This document shows positions 50,201-61,332 of a stretch of DNA of 64,000 nt, in pieces. Position numbers and translations under genes: made by a program. Under the pieces are notes generated by a model, which worked only from the letters and a program-made list of their open reading frames with translations, was not told where the DNA came from and did not search any database. Source of the stretch: Nematostella vectensis (Eukaryota > Cnidaria > Anthozoa > Actiniaria > Edwardsiidae). The stretch spans positions 13,882,442 to 13,946,441 of the forward strand of contig NC_064045.1 of NCBI RefSeq assembly GCF_932526225.1. Direction: 5' to 3'. Each line of letters begins with the position of its first letter. Position 1 is the first letter of the stretch.

Positions 50201-53200
50201 CGTATTGAAATTGTATGACTTTGTAAATAATATCAATATATCTTGCCGTGTCACCTCAAGACTGTCTCAAGTCCACCCCTCGATTTTGTTCGCCAACTCT
50301 CGTATAGTTCGCTGCTCATGTGCCCGCTCGGTCTTGTCCATGCGCGCGCAATCATTGTGACGTCAAATGTTGTCGCATATATTGTGGATTGGCTTTGAGG
50401 GTGTTTATCCCCATATATCCTTTCTTTATACAAATTAATGTTTATTCCGCTTTATAGTTTTCGAAACAGGAGTTATTGAATAGCATTGTTAATCTTGCAT
50501 CATATTTGTTTGCATCTTTTTTTTTTCTTTCATTGTGTTTAATACTTTTCTGTTTTTTGTTTGTTTATGTTTCTTCAATTATTTGCTTGTTTGCTCGCTT
50601 GTTAGTTATTGTTTACTTTTTTATGTGGTTGTTAGTTCGCATGTTTGTCTTTTTTAATTCTTTAACAGGCAACTAAGCACATCGCAGCGTCATGAAAGTT
50701 TTGTAGATGCACTTATCCTTTGTTATCACTTGTTTTTATCAACAGATTTTGGCGGATCCCCCTGATATCAATGTTCTTCCTGAGTATGGAAACGATCCGC
50801 GAGTAGTGACCAATCTTATCGATGGCGTTTATCGTACAAGGTAATGAAGCAGCTCAAATAAGCCCCTCGCAAGATTGTTGATGATAAATGCAGTTGGAGG
50901 AATAACCTTTCTCCGATAAATATCTCAATACCAATTAGAAATCGGTTACAATATCGTCACCTTTTTTTAATTTTCTATTTATTATCTTTTCTATTGTCAT
51001 CTTTAATCAGCTTGTTTTTCATTGTTCATTTGTCTCCTTTTTGTTGTCTTTTTTGCATTGTTATTATTTATTATTGACTCTTCTCGTCGTCATTGTTATC
51101 TTTATCATTTTTGCTATTATTTTAATCGTCGTTGTTGTAGTTGTTGTTGCTATTTCCTTTCAAAGTTTTTTTATTAACTTTGATTTCCTTCTAAAAGATA
51201 TCCCTTCTTCTCTTTCCTTCTTAAGGGATGACATGCATCTATGGCTGGCTCCATTCACTGCAAGGTCGAACCACTACATTACAATCACCTTTATCAGGCC
51301 CGTGCGCATAGCGATGATACGGATATGGGTAAGACCCACACTTCAGTATAGCGATGATACGGATATGGGTATGACCCACACTGCAGTATAGCGATGATAC
51401 AGATATGGGTAAGACCCACACTTCAGTATAGCGATGATACGGCTATGGGTAAGACCCACACTTCAGTATAGCGATGATACGGATGTGGGTAAGATCCACA
51501 CCTCAGTATAGCGATGATACGGATATGGGTAAGACCCACACTTCAGTATAGCGATGATGCGGCTATGGGTAAGACCCCCACTTCAGTATAGCGATGATAC
51601 GGATGTGGGTAAGACCTACACTTCAGTATAGCGATGATACAGATGTGGGTTAGACCCACACTTCAGTATAGCGATGATACAGATGTGGGTAAGACCCACA
51701 CTTCAGTATAGCGATGATACGGATGTGGGTAAGACCCACATTTCAGTATAGCGATCATACAGATGTGGGTAAGACCCACACTTCAGTATAGCGATGATAC
51801 GGATGTGGGTAAGACCTACACTTCAGTATAGCGATGATACAGATGTGGGTAAGACCCACACTTCAGTATAGCGATGATACGGATATGGGTAAGACCCACA
51901 CTTCAGTCATAGCGATGATACGGATGTGGGTAAGACCCACATTTCAGTATAGCGATCATACAGATGTGGGTAAGACCCACACTTCAGTATAGCGATGATA
52001 CGGATGTGGGTAAGACCTACACTTCAGTATAGCGATGATACAGATGTGGGTTAGACCCACACTTCAGTATAGCGATGATACAGATGTGGGTAAGACCCAC
52101 ACTTCAGTATAGCGATGATACGGATGTGGGTAAGACCCACATTTCAGTATAGCGATCATACAGATGTGGGTAAGACCCACACTTCAGTATAGCGATCATA
52201 CAGATGTGGGTAAGACCCACACTTCAGTATAGCGATCATACAGATGTGGGTAAGACCCACACTTCAGTATAGCGATGATACGGATGTGGGTAAGACCCAC
52301 ACTTCAGTATAGCGATGATACGGATGTGGGTAAGACATACACTTCAGTATAGCGATGATACAGATGTGGGTAAGACCCACACTTCAGTCATAGCGATGAT
52401 ACGGATATGGGTAAGACCCACACTTCAGTATAGCGATGATACAGATGTGGGTAAGACCCACACTTCAGTATAGCGATGGTACGGATATGGGTAAGACCCA
52501 CACTTCAGTATAGCGATGGTACGGATATGGGTAAGACCCACACATGGGTAAGAAGCAGTTTGGGGCTATGCGAGTTTCTACGAGGGAGAGACTTGCTACA
52601 GTAGACTTTTTATGCGTGTAATTCAGAGTTTGTTTGAAAAAAAATCTTCTTTTTTTAGAATTACAACAAGTCTCGGATTCACTCATATCGTGGCGCAAGA
52701 GACGTGGAGTTCTCACTTGATGGTAGCCTGATATTCCAAGGTGAAATAGCGAGGTATGCAGCTTTGCAAAAGTCTTCAAAGTTCCAAAAGCTTAATTAAT
52801 CTCCCTCCATCTTATAAAGCAACAAACTTACCAGTTCATAAAAGACGAAAGAATCTTTTAGAATCAGCGTTATTTAACAGGCCATCTGCTCGTAATTATC
52901 AGTAAAATCCTCGAATAAAACTTCTGATAGACAAACTGCTTTTACGATTTTAAAGTATTTTTGCACGTTTCTGAAAATATCCAATATACCCTCTCCAGAG
53001 CCTAAATGATCAAATAGACACCTCCTACGCATACATTGGTGTCGCTTTCGGGCTTAGAGTGAAAAAGTTAAGCTTGGAGTCTCTGGGACCCATGGGGAAA
53101 AACAAGACTTTTAATTGATGACTCAAGATATCAAATTGATGTAAACTGCAATACATTTTGATTATGTAAAGAGAAGTGTAGAAGTCCGCCCGTAAGGCCT

Positions 53201-56200
53201 TACATGATTGGCTAGATTACCCTCATTGTTCTATTGTATTCCCGTTCTTCGTCTGTGTTGCATCAATCCAAATCAATCCAATGTGAAATCTTCCGATAGC
53301 TTCTACATGGCCCTTTGTAAATCGTAATCATTAGCTAGTTGAATGCTGAGAGTTTCTGTCCTGACTTCATTCTAAGAGTCTGTTTTTGTTTTCAGAGCAA
53401 GCGGTACACTTGGTGCTGATGAACCATTTGGTGATGTAAGATATCACTCGTTTATATTCCATTAGTTGTATTAGAAAGGAGGCATGTGATTGTTCTTTTA
53501 ATAACTGCTTCTATTGCACTGTTATTGAATTTCCTGTCATTGACCTGTTACCACGGATAAGGCTGATGTCGTTGCTGCTCGTTGTTGTTGGTGTTGTTGC
53601 TTGTCGTTGTTGTTGATGGCTGTTCTTTTCCTGTCTAGCCTATCCTGTTTACAAAGGGTGAGGCTGTTATTATTGTTGTTGTTTACTACTTTTTCCTGTC
53701 TAGACTATCTGATTCACCATGGATGAGGCTGTTGTTGTTGTAGTTATTGTTGTCATTGTTGCCGTTGTTGTTTACTACTTTTTCCTGTCTAGACTATCTG
53801 ATTCACCATGATTGAGGCTGTTGTTGTTGTAGTTATTGTTGTTATTATTGTTGTCATTGTTGCCGTTGTTGTTTACTACTTTTTCCTGTCTAGACTATGT
53901 TATTCACCATGGATGAGGCCATCCTAGATGCCATGGCTCAGAACGACCCAACCTACGAGATCCCTAAGGAAGAAGATCTCCTTGGAGGCGAGGGTGACCG
54001 TCCCTCTACGGCTGACCGCGAGGAAGGCCCCTGTTCACAGGATAAGGGCGAACGCCCCTTTACATGCGCTCGGCAAAGGAAACAGAAGCAAGCGGAGCAT
54101 GAAGAGGTGGACGCCTTCATTGAGCAAGGTCTGCATTGTACACAAGTCTCCATGGCTATGTCTCCATGTATCTGGAGTTTTTTGAAAACTGTATTTTTTT
54201 TCTGTACTCAAAAAGACATCTGTCCACACGAAACTTATTCAAATTGCATGTGAAGTCCGCACGAAAACGCTGTGACATGAAATTCTTGACAACGAATTTG
54301 TGTTGTAACCCCTGTTACAGCCCATGTACAATTCTAGATGCATGCGTTATCAGTGATCTCCATGTTGGACGTGAACCGGAGGCGTAAATAGAGGGGACAG
54401 TTGGCGTTTAAGTAATGGTTCTTATGTTGCTTGTGTCTGTCTGCTTATAGACGTCACAGCCTGAACATAGTGATAAGCTAGCGTGAGTGTACGTTTTACA
54501 TTTGACGAGCAGGTCTCGTTTTTGGTTTTCTACAAGCTTCCAATCTTAGCAGTGGTCATAAGATAATAGTACACTGCCAATTATGACAGTGTATTATTAT
54601 CTTATGCAGCCATTATACAGTATACATACTATACAATTCTAAGCTAAACAGTCTTGCTCTTTATTGAAAAGGATTTATCATTCTTATTTACAGATGCTGA
54701 TTCTGATGATGAGGCTGATATATGTAACGGATACTATACTGGGCAAGGTAAGCTCTACCACAGGGAGCCCAAGATCACATTTCGCAGTCGGATACCTTTA
54801 GGTCACCCAAAAGATCTAAACTGAACGAATTTTGAGTAAACTAAGCTGAAAGAGTTGGTCAGTATAGAGAGGTACCACTTGACGAAGGTGATCAGTTTTT
54901 CAAGGTGCCTTCTAGGGAGATGGTCGGTTTAGATTAAACCTTTAAATATGATGATTGCCAATAGAGCAATACGGGGCATCAGTGCAGGTAATCAAGGTGG
55001 TCAGTTTAAAGAAATACCACGTAATGACAGTGGGTTGTATAGGTAAAACCCAGTGAAAGATGTCAGTTTTCAGAGGTACCACTCAAAGGTAGTGGTTGGT
55101 TATCGGTTGAAATCGCTTAAAAGTTTTAACCCTATAACTGAACAACCAAGCTTCCCTTGTGTTCACAGTAGTACAGCTGAACTTTGCGAGCACTTGGGGG
55201 GATCCGTACTACTTGGGTCTGACAGGACTAGAGCTGCTCACACCGCAGATGGTGCCCATCCCGCTCAACATCGATATGCTACAGGTACGTTCCATAGCCC
55301 CAGGGCGCCAACCTACTCTCCACGCCCTAGATCCTCGGAAAGTGTTATCTAGATCCATGACGCTGGCAGCAAGACGCTGAACGTTCGTCCCACGCACATC
55401 TATTTCTTCACAACATAACCACAACAACCAGTTATTTTAACAACAGAAACCAGTTATCATAACAACAGCAACCAGTTATCACAATAACAGCAACCAGATG
55501 CCATAACAACAACCAGTTACAATAACAATAAATTACTTTCAGTGACCTTTTGTCTATGTTTTTTTCCCCTAAGGCAAATCCACGAGACCTGAATGATCTT
55601 CCAGACTACGGAGACGATGATCGCACATTAGACAAGTAAGACAGTTTTAATATTCGGCTAACTGCAGTTGCTCTAGAATTTTGCTTCCTGATTGTTTGCC
55701 CCAAAAGTGTGCACATCTAATAACATCTTAAAGTTGTCCATTTCTTTTTTTTTTTTCAAATTCAATCGAAAACTGTTGCAGTACCTCCATCAAATCAGCC
55801 AATAGGAAATAGATGTTTTCTCACACTTTCAACTTTTAAGATGGGTGTTTTCAGTTATTTCTTCGCATAATTTGTCTTCAATAATTCAATGAAAACAATA
55901 ACAAAGGTGTGTTTGACTCTCTAATTTAAAATTTTATTCGATTTTTTTCGTTCCCAGGATAGTCGATGGCACGAATGTGACCACATCTGACGAGCACATG
56001 TGGCTAATCCCCTTTACAGACGGTGAGGACCACACCCTTACCATCGACTTGGGCCTGAAGACCGAGCTGCTGGGGATGAGGGTGTGGAATTACAATAAGT
56101 CTCTTGATGGGACATTCAGAGGGGTGAGTGCCTTGTACAACCTGCATGGAAGATCAGCCTTACCACACAAATCATTCCCTCTTTTTATCTCCTTTCTGCT

Positions 56201-59200
56201 GCGTTTACCTGGTTTAAGTTGGGAGTCTGCGGGCCATTAGCAGGCTTATACAACGTATGATCCATAATGATCCATGTGCCCCTCTTCTAAGGAGAAAGGC
56301 TTCTTGATCGGCCTTGGATTTACCCCTTATCCCAACCCCAAAAAAGTGCCATACAGTGTTTGTATCAAATTGGAACCAATAGATCCCGACCATACAACAC
56401 CTCCCAGGTATTTTCCAGGGTAACACATCTCTAAAATGCGAGTATCGTATCATACAGTGTTTGTATCAAATTGGAACTGATAGATCCCCACCATACAACA
56501 CCTCCCAGGTATTTTCCAGGGTAACACATCTCTAAAATGCGAGTATCGTGTCATACAGTGTTTGTATCAAATTGGAACCAATAGATCCCCACCATACAAC
56601 ACCTCCCAGGTATTTTCCAGGGTAACACATCTCTAAAATGTGAGTATCGTGCCATACAGTGTTTGTATCAAATTGGAACTGATAGATCCCCACCATACAA
56701 CACCTCCCAGGTATTTTCCAGGGTAACACAACCCTGAAATGCGAGTATTGTTGTTTGGGTTTGAATGGCGCTATGTGGTTACTCCATCTGTTTCTGATTT
56801 ACAGGCCAAGATAGTCCATGTCTCTCTAGATGGTAAACTCATTTCTCCACCCGAAGGCTACCTACTCCGTAAAGGTAAATATATGTTCAGTGTCTCCCTA
56901 AATTAGCTCCTTTACTGTTCATGCAAGATTTGATGCCCTTAACTTACGTGATATTAGGCTATCGGATAGGGTTTTGGGGTGGTGCAATGTTTTAACACGA
57001 CTTAAGTGATATAAATATAAGTTTGCAAGAATCTTGCCGAATCACACAAGTTTTACACACATGCATTGCCTTATGGGTAAATAACACAGGAAACCAGCAA
57101 AGTATGTTACATGTTGGAGGAGGTTATAGGAGTGGTGCATATCTTTAGAGATATTGAAGTATTTTGTCATTGAGACATTATACGACTTAGAAGGAGCAGC
57201 GCATTTGAGACTGAACACCGAACGTCTGTCTTGACAGGTCCCGGAAATGTGCATTTTGATTTCGCCCAAGATGTCTATTTTAGCGGTCGTAACTCAACGG
57301 GAGGTAGCTCCACATCCCCATTGGCATCTGTTCCCGAGACTAGAAGGTAATGTTTATCTGGAGAACAAATATATAAGGAAGTAGGAGCTTGTCGTTTTTT
57401 ACAGGGCACATCAATCAATCAATATTCTTTAGTTTTTACCAAGGTAAGCATTCTAACCGTTTAACTTATTTTTGCAAATGGCCCTCTTAATATACATATA
57501 AAAATACTATACATAGAAAAAGCGCTTCTGAGCTGATTTGAGATCTGTTTTGAGCCCACATACTAATTATCTTGTTTCTTTGTCCCAGTTATTTAGTAGT
57601 TTCCATGTTTCCTTCTCACGGCATTCTTGTTCGTCCTAACAGGTCTCAAAGTCGTGTCAATATAAGAAAACTCATCCCCGATTACGAGCCTGCGCTGATG
57701 CCGACAGGGTGTATCCTTTTGTAACTACATAAATTTTACTCCATCTTTTTTTTTTCCCCTTTTTACAGTTATTTTTTTGATAACTTTTTAAAAAGTCTGA
57801 TATATAGAAAATGGGCCGAAATTTCCTGTGTTTGGAGAGCGTTGGAATTAAGTGGAACATTAAAGTGGAAATTTAAAGAATGTTGACCAGTTTCTTTTCA
57901 TTTATAAAATTCAAGAACCTATTTACAACAAGAACTTCAAAATTACCATTCACGATTGAATGCCGATACTCGAGAAACAATATTTGACTTGAATTGTTTT
58001 ATACTTATATAGGTGGGAGTATAAGATCGTGATCTTATCTTGTTTCATTCGTGTGACCATTCTACTCCTTGACTGAAAGCTTAGTCGTGTTCCAGTTCCA
58101 ACTCCTGTCCAGCTGGGGGGATCCGTACTACGTAGGGCTGAATGGCATTGAGTTTTATGACTCGGAGGGTTACCGCATCCGTCTACGCGCAAGTGATGTG
58201 ACGGCTTACCCACACAGTGTGAACGTGCTGGATGGCGTGACAGATGATGTCAGAACTCCGGATAAGCTTGTGGATGGGGTGAATGACACGATGGATGGAA
58301 AGCACATGTGGCTGGCACCCACATTCCCAGGACAGGTGAGCTAAAATACCACGTCAATTGCAAGTAGGGACCTCAAAGGCCAATTTACGATTCCCAGAAG
58401 GCATTAGTTAAGAAAGAAGTGGCCGGACTTTTAAATTCATGTATTAGTCAGGCTAAAAATGCACTGGGACAGAATGCAAAGGCAGAACCCGGCTCCAGGG
58501 GAATTCATATTGGGGGAGGGGGGGGGGAGGTAGGGGGGGGGGGGTAGGCAGAGGGTGGGGTGGCAAGTCTATTGTCTTTTGCTGGAATCAAGTGGCCACA
58601 CCATTCATCTCCATCACTCAGTAGTTAATGGCATCATCATAAGGACATCAGAATAATTTTACAGCATATAACCTATCATTTCTTGAACTTTTTTGTAATC
58701 CGATGTTTTTATGATGGCTTCACTATTGTTGATTCTAGGTGTTGGGGTTGTTCTTGTTGGTGATTTTCATGAATATTGTTTTTATATATGTGCTGTACTT
58801 GTCCATTATAATCTCTATTTCTCCCTCAGATCAATCTGATATACGTGATATTTGATGAGCCAAAGACCGTCTCCATGATCAAGATGTGGAATTACAGCAA
58901 GACGCCCATCAGGGGAGCACATCAGTTTGGGGTCAGTGGACAGCACCTTTTAAAATTTGATTTCCTTTGTTTTCTCTACTTCTATTGAGACTGTCGGCTG
59001 AAATTATCCGAGTCAATGAAAATGGATGCTTTAGGTGACTACCCTGGTTCCAGAGCCTCGAGCGTCTCTCTATTTAGTGATCAGCGGAGCTCAGTGCCGA
59101 GGAGCTTGTCATACGCTCGCTGGCCAATAAGTGGAGAGACGTTCGAGGCTCTGGAACCAGGGTAACTCAGTATCGTTGAAAAGTGAAAAAAGACTAGAAT

Positions 59201-61332
59201 TTGTCTATTTATTCGTTCTTTGCATGTTTACCTACTTCATAATCCAAGCCTCCATACCAGTCACCTCCAACACTTCAAATGGTACACAATTCCCTTGAAC
59301 ACTTTACAAATGAAGCAGTTATTTTTGCAACAGATCCCTTGGCTTTGCTCCCTTGGCTAAGGCATCAATAATCCATGGATAATTATATTTTCCAAAATAT
59401 GTCTCAATATTCTAAATAAACCAAGATAGCAGTGTCAGATACTAGTCCGACCCAGGTTCTTTTTCTCCTCTCCTCTGTCTGTCCAGATCTTGGTGGATGA
59501 CCTGTTGGTGTACCACGGCTTCCTGCCACAAGTCCCCCGCACTGGCTGCCGGGGAATCCTCCCTAATCTGGACATGCCGGTGCCACATCACACCGTCCTT
59601 TTCACAGACAGCCCAGAGAATGTCGCCATCTCAGAGAGGGGAAATCTTGTCAAGTATGTGGCAATCACTGGAGCAAATATTCTGGGTTTTTTTTCTTTTA
59701 AGGAAGTCTTCGTAGGTTTACTGTGTATCCAGTCAATTCGTCTACAAACCGATTCGTCCACAACCAACTCGTCCACAATTTGAGTCAACTCCCCACACAT
59801 AGTTTTAACAAAAATGTAGCCTCGTAGCAGAAGTGTTTCATTTGAAAACATATAACTGTGATTTAACTCAAATTTTTAAAAGAGAGATTTAAGATGCTGA
59901 GTTATTCGGAACAATAATTCGACATAAAACATTTTATAAAAATTATTCCTTAATGCATTTCGAACCCCTACGCAACTAACACCGAATTAATCTTATTTTT
60001 ATGCGATTTCAGTGATGCGGCTAAGATTAGCGATTTCCTTCACATCGCTTTTTTTGTGAATCTAGATAGCCTACGTAGCAAGCGCAAAGAAAGAGAAGAG
60101 GGGATGGAGCGAATGTAGGGAAAGGAAGCAAACTAAAAGGCAAAGAATTGTCGATGCATTGGCGATAATTATTGGCGATAGTCGCGCCTCTACCGTGCCT
60201 GAATCTAATTGTTTGGATTGCGCACATGAACAGTTCGACGTCTGAATAGGCATGGCACTAAGCGTGCCGCACGGCAAAAACACGACACGATTCAAACGCC
60301 GAGCTTCTGACGTGCCAAATCAACTACTCCGCCTCAAATCAACTTTTACTACTACCAGCCTATTGAGCGCGACTTATTTAGTGCAACGTCTGAATCAAAG
60401 TTGAACCTAACGTATTTGTGTCGATACAAAGAGACAATTAGATTTGGCACAGCAGGAGCGCCATGTATGAATCGGGCATTAGTTGCTTCCTCAAAATGCA
60501 TCTGAACAATTCCATCTTGCTCTTACCGCCTTCATACCTCTCCCTATCACACAAGTGCCTTCTCTCCGCCTCATCCTTCGGGCTTGCTACACAGGCTAGA
60601 ATCTAGACTGCTAGATTTTTATGTTGTAGGAAGACACCTTTATGTCCTTGGCTTGTTCTTATTGGTCTTGTCATAAAAAGAAGAACTGTTACTTCTTTGC
60701 GTCTACAATTTTGGCCATTACTAGAAATAACTAGGCAAAATTGGGAGAAAAAAACAAGACTACTAGAATAAGCATGATTGCATGAGTAAACTCATTCAAG
60801 CGAAATTTTATAGAAAATGTACCACCCACCCATCCATATGTTTTATATATTGGGGCTCCTCCCCTAATTATTTTTTCTGCACAGGCAAACTGAGCTTGAA
60901 CAGGATGTCCAGTTAACGAATGACAATACGGTGGTCACACGTTACACCACTCCCACTCCTGCCAAAGCCGCAGATCCAGGTACGTCACGTCTTATTGGGT
61001 AGCTCAGTTAAAATTTAGGAACACAAGGGATTATTTTCTTGAAAGTTAAAAACTGTTCTTTTTTAGGGGGACGAAGAAGCTTCGTTTTAATTACATTTTG
61101 TGCCACTGGCAGATAACTTTAAAAAAATCCTGACCTTCATGTTTTTGAAGACATGACAGAAAAACGTTTCAAATAAAGCTCATTTCACATCAAATAATGT
61201 AGAGAACAGTACTTAGCATTTAATAGTAACAAAATATCAAATAGTTATTCTGATAACACTGTTTTTTCTGTTTTATGTTTAGCATTGCGACCCAAGACAA
61301 GCGTCAAGGCTTTTTCAAAAAGGCACAGATAA
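23237..61332 (+). CDS. KATNIP: KATNIP (katanin-interacting protein, KIAA0556 family), 49 exons, complete
   Basis: In vertebrates KATNIP binds katanin and microtubules at the ciliary base, and its loss causes Joubert syndrome. The model starts at ATG 23237 (7-bp first exon, ATGGAAA then GTAAGT) and ends at TAA 61330-61332. All 48 introns are GT-AG and every junction keeps phase, giving 5583 coding bases and 1860 residues, against about 1600 in human. The N-terminus has a charged coiled-coil-like stretch ([18 protein letters not shown], then [10 protein letters not shown]) and an acidic tract. The rest holds four copies of a W-G-x-x-Y-x-G-L-x-G-I-E beta-sandwich module (DUF4457 type) at about 656-815, 1185-1345, 1441-1610 and 1637-1810. 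Exon coordinates are given in the block entries. No frameshift or stop interrupts it. Most of the gene's size is repeat-filled introns. Confidence 0.95.
24483..24623. repeat. Near-perfect 141-bp palindrome (hairpin MITE)
   Basis: Arms of about 66 bp (TAGTGTTGGTTTGAGAA... / ...CAAACCAACACTA) with one mismatch and a loop of about 8 bases (GGGATGAG at the centre), in KATNIP intron 3. TA bounds both ends, as for Tc1/mariner MITEs, though symmetry alone also gives this. Confidence 0.9.
24625..24735. repeat. 27-bp tandem repeat, four copies
   Basis: Four units (ACATAAAGTATATAAGCTGA followed by CTTCTAT) directly right of the palindrome, in KATNIP intron 3. Confidence 0.9.
26029..26150. repeat. Duplicated exon 7 donor junction
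   Basis: The exon 7 end GGGCACCAG plus donor GTATTACT (26031-26047) recurs 96 bases downstream at 26127-26143. A third, donor-less copy (AGCACCAGAG) lies at about 26083. The intervening GTCTTCAATGTTTAGTCC is also doubled. Confidence 0.85.
29296..29960. mobile_element. Non-autonomous repeat element in KATNIP intron 13
   Basis: Contains TTGCACAAAGC near 29305 and 29380 and its complement GCTTTGTGCAA at 29876-29886. Multiple TTATCCA and TGGATAA blocks are in both orientations. The inverted layout points to a MITE family. Termini are uncertain and it begins within 12 bases of the exon 13 donor. Confidence 0.45.
30665..31108. repeat. 129-bp tandem repeat, about 3.4 copies
   Basis: ACTGGTAGTTACTGATG occurs at 30677, 30806, 30935 and 31064, exactly 129 bases apart, in KATNIP intron 15. 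Units are almost identical. Confidence 0.93.
31485..32160. repeat. 32-bp array seeded by the KATNIP exon 16 donor
   Basis: About 20 copies of a 32-33-base unit with core ATGGACCCAAGGTAAACTG. The first copy is the real end of exon 16 and its donor (AAG then GTAAAC at 31499). Most later copies keep GGTAAAC, and some decay to GATAAAC. The reverse strand gives spurious frames. Confidence 0.93.
32817..32848 (+). other. Candidate cryptic or poison exon in KATNIP intron 17
   Basis: A strong acceptor (TTTCTTTGCAG) precedes 32 bases encoding [10 protein letters not shown]. Three consecutive GTAAGT donors follow (32849-32866). It is in phase with exon 17 but would create TAA at the junction with exon 18, so inclusion would truncate the protein. 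Confidence 0.4.
33985..40448. repeat. 6.4-kb intronic satellite, 40-bp unit
   Basis: About 160 copies of a 40-base unit (CCATGTGAGTGCAATTATGT then ACATGTATTATTTATTTTAA, with 36-base length variants) fill KATNIP intron 19. Main variants are GTGAGT/GTCAGT and TATTTTTT/TATTATTTATT. A 2146-bp block is duplicated in tandem inside it. Confidence 0.97.
40463..40626. mobile_element. Small inverted-repeat element (hAT-like MITE)
   Basis: 164 bp bounded by CAGGGCTCAAAATA and TATTTTGAACCCTG (one mismatch). It has an internal GCCGGC-rich stretch and sits between the satellite and exon 20. No clear 8-bp duplication is visible. Confidence 0.5.
42745..42871. mobile_element. 127-bp MITE-like element
   Basis: Perfect 13-bp terminal inverted repeats TGGTGTTACGGAG / CTCCGTAACACCA in KATNIP intron 22. 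No coding content and no convincing target duplication. Confidence 0.55.
43112..43283. repeat. 44-bp array seeded by the KATNIP exon 23 donor
   Basis: Four copies of a 44-base unit whose first copy is the end of exon 23 and its donor (GATAAAAG then GTAATGCGAG at 43130). Later copies read ATATAAGGTAATGCGAG or ATATAAGGTAATACGAG, keeping the GT. Confidence 0.92.
43283..44397. repeat. 27-bp intronic minisatellite
   Basis: About 41 copies of a 27-base unit with core ACCACGGGCGTTCTAGGTGA followed by TTAACTT, in KATNIP intron 23. It directly follows the 44-bp array. Each unit contains ACTTACC, which is a consensus donor on the opposite strand. Confidence 0.95.
45224..45330. repeat. Hairpin with 43-bp arms
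   Basis: Arms TTTCCCTGCTAGCAGAGG... and ...CCTCTTCTAGCAGGGAAA differ at one base and enclose a loop of about 20 bases, in KATNIP intron 24. Possibly a foldback MITE. Confidence 0.9.
47378..47618. mobile_element. 241-bp MITE with 23-bp inverted repeats and 7-bp target duplication
   Basis: Ends are CACAGGGAGCCCACTCAACT... and its complement (23 bp perfect), flanked by AGTGTTC at 47371-47377 and 47619-47625. It inserted 31 bases upstream of KATNIP exon 29 (47650). The 3' part of that intron, including the weak acceptor region, is thus directly bordered by the MITE. Confidence 0.85.
47846..48400. repeat. 47-bp intronic tandem repeat, about 12 copies
   Basis: The unit contains CCCAATGTGTTAGCGCGTCA and GCGTATGGGGCC and ends CACCACAGGTGA, in KATNIP intron 29. 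CACCACAGGT is both acceptor-like (CACAG) and donor-like (AGGTGA). Confidence 0.93.
49165..49620. repeat. 23-bp degenerate minisatellite
   Basis: About 18 copies of ACATAGGATTCACACATTGA plus TTT, in KATNIP intron 31. Similarity decays to the right. Confidence 0.88.
49682..53435 (+). other. KATNIP: KATNIP exons 32-36: second DUF4457 module
   Basis: Exons 49682-49829, 50746-50840, 51226-51328, 52659-52753, 53396-53435. Reads [20 protein letters not shown], then [30 protein letters not shown]. The donor of exon 34 (at 51329) is the seed of the 40-bp splice-site satellite that follows it. Confidence 0.92.
51309..52545. repeat. 40-bp array seeded by the KATNIP exon 34 donor
   Basis: About 31 copies of a 40-base unit. 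The first is the real exon 34 end plus donor (AGCGATGATACGGATATGG then GTAAGACCC at 51329). Each unit also holds CACTTCAG, so every repeat looks like a 22-base exon flanked by AG and GTAAGA. Confidence 0.95.
53541..53905. repeat. Tandem copies of the KATNIP exon 37 acceptor, with GTT-rich spacers
   Basis: TTTTCCTGTCTAG plus exon-like sequence recurs at about 53630, 53691 and 53779 before the real acceptor (53893). The middle copies continue ACTATCTGATTCACCATG, where the real exon has ACTATGTTATTCACCATG, so the copies carry an in-frame TGA. GTT/GTTATT microsatellites lie between. Confidence 0.9.
53894..54747 (+). other. KATNIP: KATNIP exons 37-38: acidic linker between modules 2 and 3
   Basis: Exon 37 (53894-54128) encodes [20 protein letters not shown] and a Glu/Asp/Lys-rich tail. 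Exon 38 (54694-54747) encodes [18 protein letters not shown]. The acceptor of exon 37 is preceded by three copies of itself. Confidence 0.9.
55169..57346 (+). other. KATNIP: KATNIP exons 39-43: third DUF4457 module
   Basis: Exons 55169-55284, 55574-55635, 55958-56123, 56805-56874, 57238-57346. Reads [20 protein letters not shown], then [49 protein letters not shown]. Confidence 0.93.
56350..56750. repeat. 101-bp tandem repeat, about four copies
   Basis: CATACAGTGTTTGTATCAAA recurs about every 101 bases (first at 56350 and 56451), in KATNIP intron 41. It contains CCCAGGTATTTTCCAGGGTA. Not derived from an exon. Confidence 0.92.
58515..58562. repeat. Poly-G-rich tract
   Basis: Dense runs of G in KATNIP intron 45, a possible G-quadruplex. 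Run lengths may be unreliable. Confidence 0.7.
59040..59164. mobile_element. 125-bp MITE with about 31-bp inverted repeats
   Basis: Ends TACCCTGGTTCCAGAGCCTC... and its complement differ at one position over about 31 bases, in KATNIP intron 46. Confidence 0.8.

Larger units (their letters stand above)
57643..61332 (+). other. KATNIP: KATNIP exons 44-49: fourth DUF4457 module and C-terminus
   Basis: Exons 57643-57708, 58080-58335, 58830-58931, 59487-59653, 60885-60979, 61283-61332. Reads [58 protein letters not shown] and a conserved end block [11 protein letters not shown]...[15 protein letters not shown]. The short basic tail ends SKRHR before TAA. Confidence 0.93.
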
